This document shows positions 35,415 through 48,195 of a DNA stretch of 48,195 nt, piece after piece (positions within the stretch are counted from its first letter, which is position 1; every line of letters begins with the position of its first letter). This stretch comes from Plantago elongata (lineage: Eukaryota > Streptophyta > Magnoliopsida > Lamiales > Plantaginaceae): NCBI GenBank assembly GCA_036897095.1, contig JAYMSP010000532.1, positions 1 through 48,195 of the forward strand, given 5' to 3'. The translations under genes were made by a program, and so were the position numbers. Below the pieces are notes generated by a model. It ran no database searches. It was not told where the DNA came from and saw only the letters and a list, made by a program, of their open reading frames with translations.

Positions 35415-36974
35415 GTCTTAGCTTGTGTGTTCACTCACGGCAGTGAATTAGATTTATGAGGTGATTATATACTAAAGTATGTCATGAATCTACATTGATG
35501 ATCAGTTTCTGATACATTTAAAGAAAGGGCTTTTTAATTACTAAACATGAAAGATGGACAGACTACTTTTAATGAATGTACGAAATTAAGACACAAATAC
35601 ATTTTTCGGCTTCTATGGAAGCATGTGAAGACAGAAAGTCCAGAACAACCAGTCTTTTGGCCTCCTTCCTGATCAGATAAGCCATACTTGTACAGATACA
35701 TACACATTGATTACACACACACACACACACATTGATCATTGAAGATATACAAAGAAAACCAAATTACATCTGGTACATTAATTCTTAAAAGTTGAATCAT
35801 CCCACAAATTCGTTTTCCAAGTCGCCCAATAGATTTACCAAGCACATCACAGAAGCAGATCATCATAAGGAGGGGAAGAGCTAGCAATGCCATGGTCATT
35901 CGCAAAGGAACAGCTCTAACAGAATTCAGGATAACACTTGACTTGTGATTCTTGCATCTGCACCCTGATCAACAATGGATCATAATCATACTACGTATTA
36001 TAACTCACATGGAATTGAAAATGAAGCAAATTTATGATAGTTTCTAATGAAAAGACACTGTGATAGATTGGATTGCAGTGTCTAATGGCAGATTTTGACA
36101 GGCATAAATAACCTAATGGAGAAAAGATGAGTATTTCAGAAAACTGAATTCAACAATTACATGTACTTTTATATTACCGAATCTATTTCACAAGAATAGA
36201 ATTTGTTCAAGCAATCATAACTAAAAAGTGAAATCTTGTGTTTGCCATCCTCCAAACACAGGAAGAGTAAAGCAGTACAAGACTGCCAATATTGCCTTCT
36301 ATTAGTGGATCACTTATTGTTACAGAAGTACATATAGAGAGGCCTTATAAACACAGGAAAAGGACGACCGAAAAAACTGTTTCCAAATTTCCTTTCACAG
36401 TATAAATCCCATGCCAGCAGTTTGCTAACAATCCAGGAACGGATATTCATGTACTTCGCTTGCATTCTGGTTGAATGATGAATACTACTTGTGTTCAACA
36501 ACAGTAAAACACGACGGACTAATACAGGAACACTACTATTTCATTAGTGTAATGAACTAATCAATTTGGCTGTTACTGTCAATAGTGTCGTGATGCAATG
36601 TATGATCAATTCAACACACAACATCTATGCTTAACACTAGTTTGTCAGTTAGTTTTATCTCGAAATAAGCCAGATACTTGTAAAAGGATGTGAACAAGAT
36701 ACGCCCGACACATAACATTTTTACTAAAATACTTGGTTGTTTTTCTTGTTTACAAACTTACAAAAAATGGTGATAAACTGATATTGACATTACTCCATCT
36801 TAGATAAATGTTTCAGTAAATGATTGATGTTTCCTCAAAGATACTTTTTGGCGAGAATTTAAGCATATTAATTATTAATTCTGCGAAAATTAGATTAATG
36901 AAGATCGACAAAGCTTAGTAGTATGATGTTTCTTGATCAAGACATGGTGTAGATGAAATCGAGACCAGGGTTGA
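35415..36974. other. spacer between the two SCE1 copies
   Basis: It holds the 5' flank of copy A, an AC microsatellite and, toward 36447, the duplicated 3' flank of copy B. No other coding region is supported; the small minus-strand frames at 35711-35905 and 36310-36501 show no domain or duplicate. No miR408-like hairpin lies downstream of the copied GTAC-bearing block. Confidence 0.5.
35712..35730. repeat. AC dinucleotide microsatellite
   Basis: An uninterrupted run of about nine AC units in the upstream flank of the first SCE1 copy. Such runs vary in length between individuals. Confidence 0.9.
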
Positions 36975-37445
36975 TCAATGCAGATGAGGATACTGCTGAG
37001 CCTGTGCTCGCACATGCTTGGTGTACTCATCAGGGTCACCCATAAAAATATCATTTGCATATTTGTTGGCTGCAGAATCCGGGTTGGGCCGGTTCAACAT
37101 TTCTTGGATGCCGAACAGAATTTGCTTCACCGTCATTGATGGCCTCCAGCCACTGTAAGCGTCAAGGATAGAAAGACAAACCCCTCCATTACTGTAGATA
37201 TTTGGATGGAAGAAATTTGATGGAAAACGGCATTTGGGAGGTTTGGTAGGATAGTCTTCACTGAACTCCATTGTGAGAGGATAATAACCACCTTCCCAAT
37301 CAGTACCAGGTAAACCAGGTATGGTGCAACGCCATAGAAACAGATTAGTAGACCCGTCAGGTTTAGCTGTAAACCCATGTGGATGACTCTTGCGCCAAGC
37401 TTTTCGTTCCTCCGCCAAACGCCCGGATGCTACTCCTGCAAACAT
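36975..37445 (-). CDS. SUMO-conjugating enzyme (SCE1/UBC9-like), longer copy
   Basis: Uninterrupted 156-aa frame, nearly the family length of about 160. Key parts: [18 protein letters not shown] at the N-terminus that contacts SUMO and E1, [34 protein letters not shown] with the catalytic Cys and HPN asparagine, [33 protein letters not shown], and a complete last helix ending VRAQAQQYPHLH. Compared with copy A it lacks four residues after FTAKP (12 nt), lost between the short direct repeats AAACCTGA and AAACCCGA still seen in copy A. The 5' end reads ATGTTTGCAGGAGTAGC, where TTTGCAG again looks like an intron acceptor, so the annotated start may lie in what was an intron. Both copies differ from canonical SCE1 at many otherwise conserved sites, which suggests relaxed or changed function. 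Confidence 0.85.
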   Translation of the reverse strand: MFAGVASGRLAEERKAWRKSHPHGFTAKPDGSTNLFLWRCTIPGLPGTDWEGGYYPLTMEFSEDYPTKPPKCRFPSNFFHPNIYSNGGVCLSILDAYSGWRPSMTVKQILFGIQEMLNRPNPDSAANKYANDIFMGDPDEYTKHVRAQAQQYPHLH

Positions 37446-38157
37446 TATCCAGCTTCTGTCTGTTCACTCACGATAAGTGACACAGATATGCATATACAAG
37501 GAGCTATTATACACTGTAGTATGTGATGAATATACATTAATGAAGTTCAGATACAGTCAAAGAATGGGCTTTTCAACTTCTAATTCTGAAAGCTGGAGAG
37601 ACTACTATTAATGCATGAATATACAAAGTTAATACATGCATCATCTTGGCTTCATTTCAGATATTACATATCCACAAAGACAATCACTGGATTAAAGAAT
37701 AATGATAAACAACAATATTCAACATTAACCAAGAACTTGAATCAGGTAGAACAGCAAGAAAGGGGCTCATATCACCATCTAGAGTTATTCTCACTTGACC
37801 ATGAAAATATGAACTTACTACTAATTAGCTAGTTTCTTATAAAACCTTATTGACAAGCCATCATAATCATGTAAATTATTTTATTGTTCTATAAGCGCAT
37901 TGCATTCCTACATAACACAAAGTGCACCATCCATCATCAAAGCCGCCTTAGCATGCTCTAACGTCGTCAAGTGCAATAAACCGTCGTCAAGTGCAATAAA
38001 CCAAAGAACCTCTTCCTATCCAAAAGAACGAAAGTTAAACAATTATAGATATGCAGAACAGGACATAGATCTCAATGAAAACACACAAATGAAAGATGCA
38101 GGACATTTATGATAAAATCCCAAATTTCATCACACCATAGTGAATTCGTGATCCAAG

Positions 38158-38194
38158 CAGTTTGCTAACATCCATGAACAGGATTTTGCATCAG
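38158..38194. repeat. possible third relic of the SCE1 duplication unit
   Basis: AGCAGTTTGCTAACATCCA.GAACAGG resembles 36416-36445 in the 3' flank of copy B (CAGTTTGCTAACAATCCAGGAACGG). No SCE1 coding remains were found upstream of it (38200-38900), so only an edge of a third unit seems to survive. Confidence 0.4.
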
Positions 38195-38916
38195 ACCTCA
38201 TTAGTCTCCGCGTATATTTCTCCTTGTTAAGTACATTTAGTTTGAGCTCAAAATCAATAGTCAATAGATAGACAAAGGAGTAAAGCAAAACCGCCTCCTC
38301 GTAGTCATTCAGTGAACAAACTACTACATTAACAGAAGAACAAAAACATAAACCTACGCGTAAGTTCCTTCCTTAATCGATTAAACGAAAACTAAGCCAT
38401 CCTACAATAAACATAGTTTTACATATCAGCTGAAACTGGCACATTGTTGTCGAACACCTTCACTGCGAATCATAGCTAGCAATCATAGTTCATTTTATTT
38501 CTTTCCCTAATTCCTTCCTTGTTTTCCCATTATAATTTGTAACCTCATTCCTTCTTCTAACAACACACCAGTATGTTACGTTTGTTTCTCTCTTCTTTTT
38601 ATTTTTCTCTCAATTTCTAATCGCTTCTTTCTCCAACAAGCTTTCCTCCTCATCTTTCTTTGATATTTTCACCCTTTTCTTCTCGTTTTCAACATGGATT
38701 ATTAAAAAAAATTATTCTAATTCAACTTTTCGATGTGGAAGAAAAGGAAAGGCCTGAACAACGCAGTGTTACTCGAGATTAGAGCTTTTATTTAACGGAT
38801 TTTGTATAGATAATTACTGTAGAAATTTAGCAACAAAGTCAACAGCTAATTGTTGCTTGAATATGAAAAGAGAAAAGCACTAATTTCCTAGAATATGAGT
38901 TGCAGGTAAATTTTGG
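38195..38916. other. spacer before the GAAACTA repeat field
   Basis: A pyrimidine-rich stretch at 38560-38700 resembles a plus-strand plant leader, but the ATG that follows is closed by a stop within three codons. No gene supported. Confidence 0.4.
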
Positions 38917-39063
38917 TTAGTTTCATGCCCATCTTTGTTGGTTTTATGTTTGCTAGTTTCAAAAGTTAATTTTATTTTATTATATAAAAAGTTAGTTTCA
39001 CAAATATTCAAATATGTTTGTATTAGTTTTAGGAATATTAGCTTCATAAAACATTAGTTTCCT

Positions 39064-39775
39064 CAGATTTTCTACCGTCTCAGTCAAGGTATCGCCCTGA
39101 CTATTGTTAGTCAATGTATCCACATCTGACACGTGTCTATTACTCTATATCACACTCATTCATTGCTCTATATCGCACTCTACTATCGTTTTTTATCGCC
39201 CTCAACCACTACTTGTTATTTAAATTTAATTTTTTTCGTTAATTCTTTTAAAAAGATAATTAAACACATATTATATAATTTGCAAGAGAATAATAATCTT
39301 AAAATTATAATTGGCCATAAATATTCACATTACTCAAAATTAAGGTTGATAATTAACGAGAAAGAGGACAAAATTTACATGAACCCTAAATTAAAATTCT
39401 CATATTATTTTAAATAATTTAATTTTTATTACTGATTTTTATGTTTTGTTTAATCTCCTACATTGGAGAATATTTTAATTTAATTTGAATTATTGGTTTT
39501 TTTAAAGATTTTAATTTTGTTAATTGCGTTATTGAATATATGAAGAATGTTTTTTTATTGATATTTAAAAAAAATATTTTTTAAACATATTAAGCGATGT
39601 AGGTGGTTAGAGCAACACGTAGTGCAACACCTCATGCGACACGAGCGACACTCCATGGAAACACTTAGTGCAAAAGGTAGTAAATTATTTAATCTCAACC
39701 GTTGAAGTTCTAATCCAATGGATTAAAATAAGTGACTAACGTTAGTCAAGGACTGACGATAGAAATTCCCTAGTT
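39064..39775. mobile_element. possible element with imperfect inverted ends nested in the repeat field
   Basis: TTTTCTACCGTCTCAGTC...CCTGACTATTGTTAGTCA at 39068-39113 matches the reverse complement of 39732-39770 (ATTTCTATCGTCAGTC, CTTGACTAACGTTAGTCA), with a 9-10 bp gap. The DNA between is AT-rich with no transposase. TAGTTTC motifs continue on both outer sides. No target duplication identified. Confidence 0.45.
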
Positions 39776-40094
39776 TCATGGGCATAAAATAATAAATATT
39801 AGTTTCACTAGTTTCAAAACAATCCATACTAGTTTCAGGATCATAAATGTTGATTTCCCCAGTTTCATACCAAGTCAAACTAGTTTCAGTAGTATAAAAG
39901 TTAGTCTCACAAACATAACAGTTAGTTTTAAACATGTTCGTACTAGTTTTAAGGATTTTGATTCAACTAATTTCAGGATTTTTATGTTTTTTAAACTACC
40001 TTTTGTAAACATGAAACCAGGATTTGTGAAATTGAAATCAGTTTTTGTACGTGGTTCTGAATCTAATATAAAAAATCTTGAAACTACGTATAAA

Positions 40095-40834
40095 GGCACC
40101 TGAAACTAACTTCAATTCACATGAAAATAATTAAACTAATATTTGTTGTGTGATGGAACCTGAAAATAGTATTTTTTAGTTGCTGAAACTAACATTAATA
40201 AATATGAAACTAACTTTGAGTCCCTAAAACTAGTTTAATGAACCTGAAACTAACTTTATCGAACATAAAATTAAAATTGGTGAACATGAAACTAACTTCT
40301 TAGTTTTTGAAACTATTTGAATGAACCTGAAACTAATACTATTTATACTGAAACTAATATAATTTTTTTTGAAACTAGTATATAGGCACTTGAAACTAAC
40401 TTCAATTCACATGAAACTAATTAAACTAATATTTGTTGTGTGATGGAACTTGAAACCAACATTTTTTGGTTGTTGAAACTAACATTAATTAATATGAAAC
40501 TAACTCTGAGTTCCTTAAACTAGCTTAATGAACCTGAAACAAGCTTAATGAACCTGAAACTAATATAAAATATCTTGAAACTAGTATAAAGGCACCTAAA
40601 ACTAACTTCAATTCACATGAAACTAATTTACTAATATTTGTTGTGTGATGGAACCTGAAACTAACTCTAAGTTCATGAAACTAGCTTAATGAACCTGAAA
40701 CTAACTTTATCGAACATAAAACTAAAATTGATGAACATGAAACTAACTTCCGAGTTTTTTAAACTACTTGAGTGAACCTGAAACTAATACTATTTATATT
40801 GAAACTAACATACTAGATCTTAAAACTAGCATTG
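40095..40834. repeat. three tandem higher-order units inside the GAAACTA field
   Basis: Units start at 40095, 40385 and 40591, each opening GGCAC.T.AAACTAACTT then CAATTCACATGAAA, and passing through AATATTTGTTGTGTGATGGAAC. Lengths are about 290, 206 and 244 bp because inner blocks were gained or lost. Identity between units is high enough to suggest local unequal exchange. Confidence 0.8.
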
Positions 40835-41017
40835 TAGGCTCGACAACCGCTTAATTAGAGGTTAGCTGGTTTAGGACGGGTCCACCTAGACCCGTTCTAA
40901 ACCGTAATTAAGGCCTTAGCTTCCGGAGGGAGTAATCAAATTTAGTGGATTTTTGGTTCACCATTCCTCCTTAGGGCTTTAGAATTTGTGAGAGGCTCGA
41001 TAGTTGCTTAATTCAAG
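40835..41017. repeat. hairpin-forming sequence between two GGCTCGA..GCTTAATT repeats
   Basis: GGTTTAGGACGGGT (40868-40881) pairs with ACCCGTTCTAAACC (40890-40903) around CCACCTAG, with one G-U or mismatch, and TTAATTA motifs outside extend the arm. The flanking sequences 40835-40860 and 40992-41017 are direct repeats of each other. GGAGGGAGTA at 40926-40935 resembles a Stowaway end. Confidence 0.55.
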
Positions 41018-41249
41018 TTTAGTGAACTTGAAACTAAGTTTAGTGGTTCTGAAACTTGCTTTTGTGGACATAAAACTAGGTTTTGTGGTACTGGAACTAG
41101 TTTTTGTGAATATGAAAATAGTTTTTTGTTGTTTTAAAACTAGCTTTTGTGTCCATGAAACTAGTATGTTAGTTTCAGAATCTAGTCAAGGTAGTTTCAG
41201 ACTTTTAGGAGTTGGTTTCATGGGTACAAATTTCAAATTGGTTATGTAA

Positions 41250-42480
41250 TTCAATTTAACGCCCTATTTAGAGTCCATTACTGTAGCTGGATTTCAAAAT
41301 GATTATCAAATTCAATTCAGCTTGTTTTTAAGGTCCACAACTAATTAGAATGAAGTGAGGGGTAGTTTTGTCTAGTTAAAGTAGATTTAGGGCTAAAAAA
41401 ATTAGAATAAACTTATATATAATTATTTTAAAAAATTATTTTTATATATAATAGTTATCATTAAATAGTTTATATATGTAATTTTCTCATAGGTAAATTG
41501 TGAAATAAAAGGCCATTTCCTTTGTATTGAAATACACTTGGGTAAGTTGAGGCCTGATATTATGGGCACTGAGAAACATTTCAATAGGCCACCAATTCGA
41601 TGAGTATATAATAAGTTTCGATTCATTTCAACAAAACTTCAATATCTAGTATTGTTCATAGTTAAATAGTTAAACTGTCCAGAATATAATAATTTTTATT
41701 ATAACGTCATTGGAAAGATATAAAAAGTACTCAGGTTATCTGATTTTTAGATGATAAAGAATTGAGTATCAAAATGATGATTTGGACTTATACAATATCG
41801 GCGTAGATATATCTCTACATAATAAAACAATATAATGTCCCCGATTACAAATGAAGACGAAGGCCTACGTTTTTTCAGAAATGATAGATAATTCATATAA
41901 CACACTTTTTGATGAAAAGTGAGTCAAATTTAAATTATATATAATTGATACTTTAAGATAGAGGGTGCACGTGCACATGATCAAACTAAAAATTCGCAAA
42001 TCCAGCCTCAATTGCTACAACTCAATTAACAATAGACTGATTGTGAAATCACAAGACTATAGCAACAACACTTTCTCGAGGAGTATATGTTCTTCTATGG
42101 TGGCTTGAATGGCACATTATGTCGAACACCTGGAGTGCAAACTGAGAGTGATCCATCCAAGGCCATTTCAGCAACTCTCATGGCTCAAAATGCAATAAGA
42201 GCGAATTCTGAAAGTCCATTATTGGATTCAAGCGTCTAAAAACGAAAGACTATTTATTTATTGTCTACAGAAGCAGCACTTGACCAATGAGAGGAACCAC
42301 TTAACCACATGTGTCACGTTTTTCTTCGAACACATAAAAGACGAAGTTTCTAGGCAACTTCACAAGAAAGCAAAATTTCCTAATAGCCCTCCACAGTTTC
42401 AAGAATTTCATTCTCACCCCCAAACTTTTCCTCCCTATGCTGAATTATACTTGCGTCTGTATTCTGTAATGCATTGATGA
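41250..42480. other. intergenic region upstream of the aspartic protease
   Basis: No supported gene. The short plus-strand frame at 42280-42477 has no motif. The last part probably belongs to the protease promoter. Confidence 0.45.
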
Positions 42481-46478
<3,998 letters not shown>

Positions 46479-48181
46479 TAGTCCCCTCTTAACACATCAT
46501 AATGCAGTTGGATGTTCGCAACTCTTGGAGATGTATCCTTGTAAAGAAAACTGTTATCCAGTCTGTAATAGTATGTAAAACTTAGTACGTATCTGTGATG
46601 CTAAATCGTTAGCCCGGTGCACTTAACTGATGAAGTTGCATCTTTCTTATTGTATGCATCTCATCACTTCGATCTTTTGTATTTATATCAACAAAGGACG
46701 CTTCTAGGGATCGAATGTGCATGGTTTAACATGTTTGCAGTTTAACTAAACATGACATTCAATCAGTATATGAAGTGATCTTGGGCCAGACTTGAAAAAG
46801 GCTTGAAGTTGGAATAATTTGTGAGCTCCACTTGGGCAAGCATGTGAAGACCAAAGTCTATAACCTTAGTGGGCTAATTGACCGCGTTCCTCCTAGATCA
46901 AATTTAAAATCTACTTCGTTAATTACATATGGTAAACTTTGTACATTAATCGTTTATTTGTACGGTGAACTTCATGTATTTTCTTCTTACCTAATTTAAA
47001 TTCCTGCGAGATCGAATATGAATTTTAATACAATGTAATAAATTAATATATATTTATTAAAAGTAATAGTGAAAATAAAGTGGGAGAAACTAACATGGAT
47101 TAATTTAAATTATTATAATGAATTGTGGAGTTGAAATATTTTCAAATATAAAAATAAAAACTTGAATCAGGAACGATTTAAAATGAAATAAGTGAACTTG
47201 AATTAGAAACGGATGGAGTATTATTAAATTAAAATAAACACCCCACCTAGTATTGAACAATTACCAACCTAGCCCTTGTGAAAAGATGAAAAAGGAAACT
47301 ACCATGCCAGCATATGAAGGCATACAGAATTATTCTGTAGTACTACTTCCGTCCTGAATTGAAAATTACATTGAACGAGCATAAATTTAAAAAAAAAATG
47401 ATGAAGTAAAAAAATAAGGTAATAAAAGTATGAATGCGATTTGATAAAGTAGGAGAAATATTAAATAAATTATAAGAAATAATGTATAAAGTATGAGAGA
47501 GATTATTTATTTAAATAAATTACACTTTTAATTTGTAACAACTTAAAATGAAGTATTAGAATTTTAATTTAAAAGTAAGTTGCTCTAAAATCTAATCAGT
47601 CCATATATAGAATTGTAATAGTGTAAGAGATTGTCAGTAACTAAACTTTATAATTTTTGACGCTTTAAGCTATTGCTTAATGCCGTTGCCTAAGGAAAAA
47701 CACTGCTTTCAGTGGTCCAAATAAATCGCCTTTAGATCATGATTCATAGTCTCCTAAACTTTCTTGGTCTTTAAGTAACTACTCATGCTAACCAGTGACG
47801 ATGCCATGATATACTCTACATTTAATAATAAATAAAAATAAAGATAAAATAAATTAATTGAAAAAATTAGATAGTCAAGGTCATGAATAATAACGTTAGT
47901 TGTGGTGTCGTTGAGTTGTTATTTTTCATCAAATACTATATCATTGCGTTTTATTGTTCTAACTATAAAAAATGTAAAATTACGACTTATCATGACGAAT
48001 ACGTTTTTTTATATCAGATCCTACCATACATGACATGTTAATTTAGTAACAAACATAGAAAAGGAATCCCCGCCTAAAGAGTACCACCCCACCCTCCCAA
48101 ATAATAATCGTAGTGGTATGTTGTCAACCCCACCAAATCGACGAATATTATACTACAAAACTTACTTTCATTTTCTCACTG
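46479..48181. other. 3' flank of the protease and intergenic region
   Basis: The first 200-250 bp are likely 3' UTR. After that the DNA is AT-rich and non-coding. CGGATGGAGTA near 47210-47220 looks like the 3' end of a Stowaway-type MITE whose other end is lost. Confidence 0.5.
47341..47580. mobile_element. degenerate Stowaway-type MITE
   Basis: It starts TACTACTTCCGTCCTGAATTG, close to the TACTCCCTCCGTCC ends of Stowaway MITEs, and has the usual AT-rich inner part with AGTATGAGAGAGATTA and TTACACTTTTAATTTG, similar to the element in ABCG intron 1. The right end has decayed and cannot be fixed. Confidence 0.45.
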
Positions 48182-48195
48182 CCCCCCCCCCCCCC
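48182..48195. repeat. poly-C run at the window edge
   Basis: An uninterrupted run of 14 C reaches the end of the window. It may be genuine or an artefact next to an assembly gap. Confidence 0.8.

Larger units (their letters stand above)
34562..37660. repeat. tandem segmental duplication carrying the SCE1 pair
   Basis: Unit A (about 34562-35700) and unit B (about 36447-37660) are homologous beyond the coding parts. The downstream flanks share ATTCATGTACTTCGCTT, CATTC.GGTTG and ACTTGTGT.CAACAA. The upstream flanks share GTATGT.ATGAAT, TACATT, GGGCTTTT and GAGACTACT/CAGACTACT in the same order. Unit A's downstream edge reaches into the GTAC cluster of the MIR408 promoter. Confidence 0.75.
38917..41220. 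repeat. GAAACTA / TAGTTTC repeat field with orientation switches
   Basis: The heptamer GAAACTA or close variants occurs dozens of times in about 2.3 kb. From 38917 to about 39970 it appears as TAGTTTC; from about 40080 to 41160 as GAAACTA; in the last 60 bp it flips again to TAGTTTC. Spacing is about 15-35 bp and the DNA between is non-coding. Facing arrays of a short motif are typical of subterminal transposase-binding repeats in plant DNA transposons, so this is probably a fold-back or non-autonomous element, but I could not find its outer ends. Confidence 0.65.

Noticed and set aside
35711..36501. Search for a second MIR408 hairpin beside the duplicated GTAC-bearing block
   Set aside because: No sequence like the mature miRNA or its star arm was found on either strand there.
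41004..41249. 81-codon frame with a periodic Leu/Val pattern
   Set aside because: The periodicity is the GAAACT repeat read in frame, not a protein.

Overview
The window is nuclear DNA of a flowering plant, most likely a eudicot. It is AT-rich, its genes carry many introns with GT..AG borders, and its gene families are plant-specific: a full-size ABCG/PDR transporter, a phytepsin with a saposin-like insert, an X8 cell-wall protein and MIR408. I could not fix the genus. All gene models were built by reading splice borders by hand. Each multi-exon model keeps one open frame over all exons and gives a protein of sensible family length.

Layout. 1-4.1 kb: intergenic, with an inverted-repeat element of about 0.67 kb ending close to the next promoter. 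4.2-13.6 kb (+): a 24-exon full-size ABCG transporter (1434 aa) with a Stowaway-like MITE in intron 1. 13.95-18.9 kb and 19.5-27.7 kb (+): two tandem haspin kinase genes. The second has lost about 120 codons of the N-terminal region but keeps every catalytic motif; one of its introns was enlarged by a 2.8-kb insertion that itself carries a clean hAT-type MITE with an 8-bp target duplication. 27.7-30.1 kb: intergenic. 30.3-32.5 kb (+): a secreted X8-domain protein with a Pro/Thr-rich arm. 33.95-34.05 kb (-): a MIR408 hairpin, preceded by a TATA box and eight GTAC cores within 134 bp, the expected form of a copper-responsive SPL7-type promoter. 35.0-37.4 kb (-): two tandem single-exon SUMO E2 (SCE1/UBC9-like) genes; one lacks the C-terminal helix region. 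38.9-41.2 kb: a repeat field built from the motif GAAACTA and its reverse complement. 42.5-46.5 kb (+): a phytepsin-type vacuolar aspartic protease (505 aa) with a leader intron. 46.5-48.2 kb: intergenic with MITE debris and a terminal poly-C run.

The genes do not form a pathway; this is an ordinary plant neighbourhood shaped by local tandem duplication (haspin, SCE1) and small transposons. The items most worth following up are MIR408 with its GTAC cluster (part of which was copied along with the SCE1 duplication), the tandem haspin pair with a divergent N-terminus and altered promoter, the C-terminally shortened SUMO E2, and the GAAACTA fold-back repeat field.
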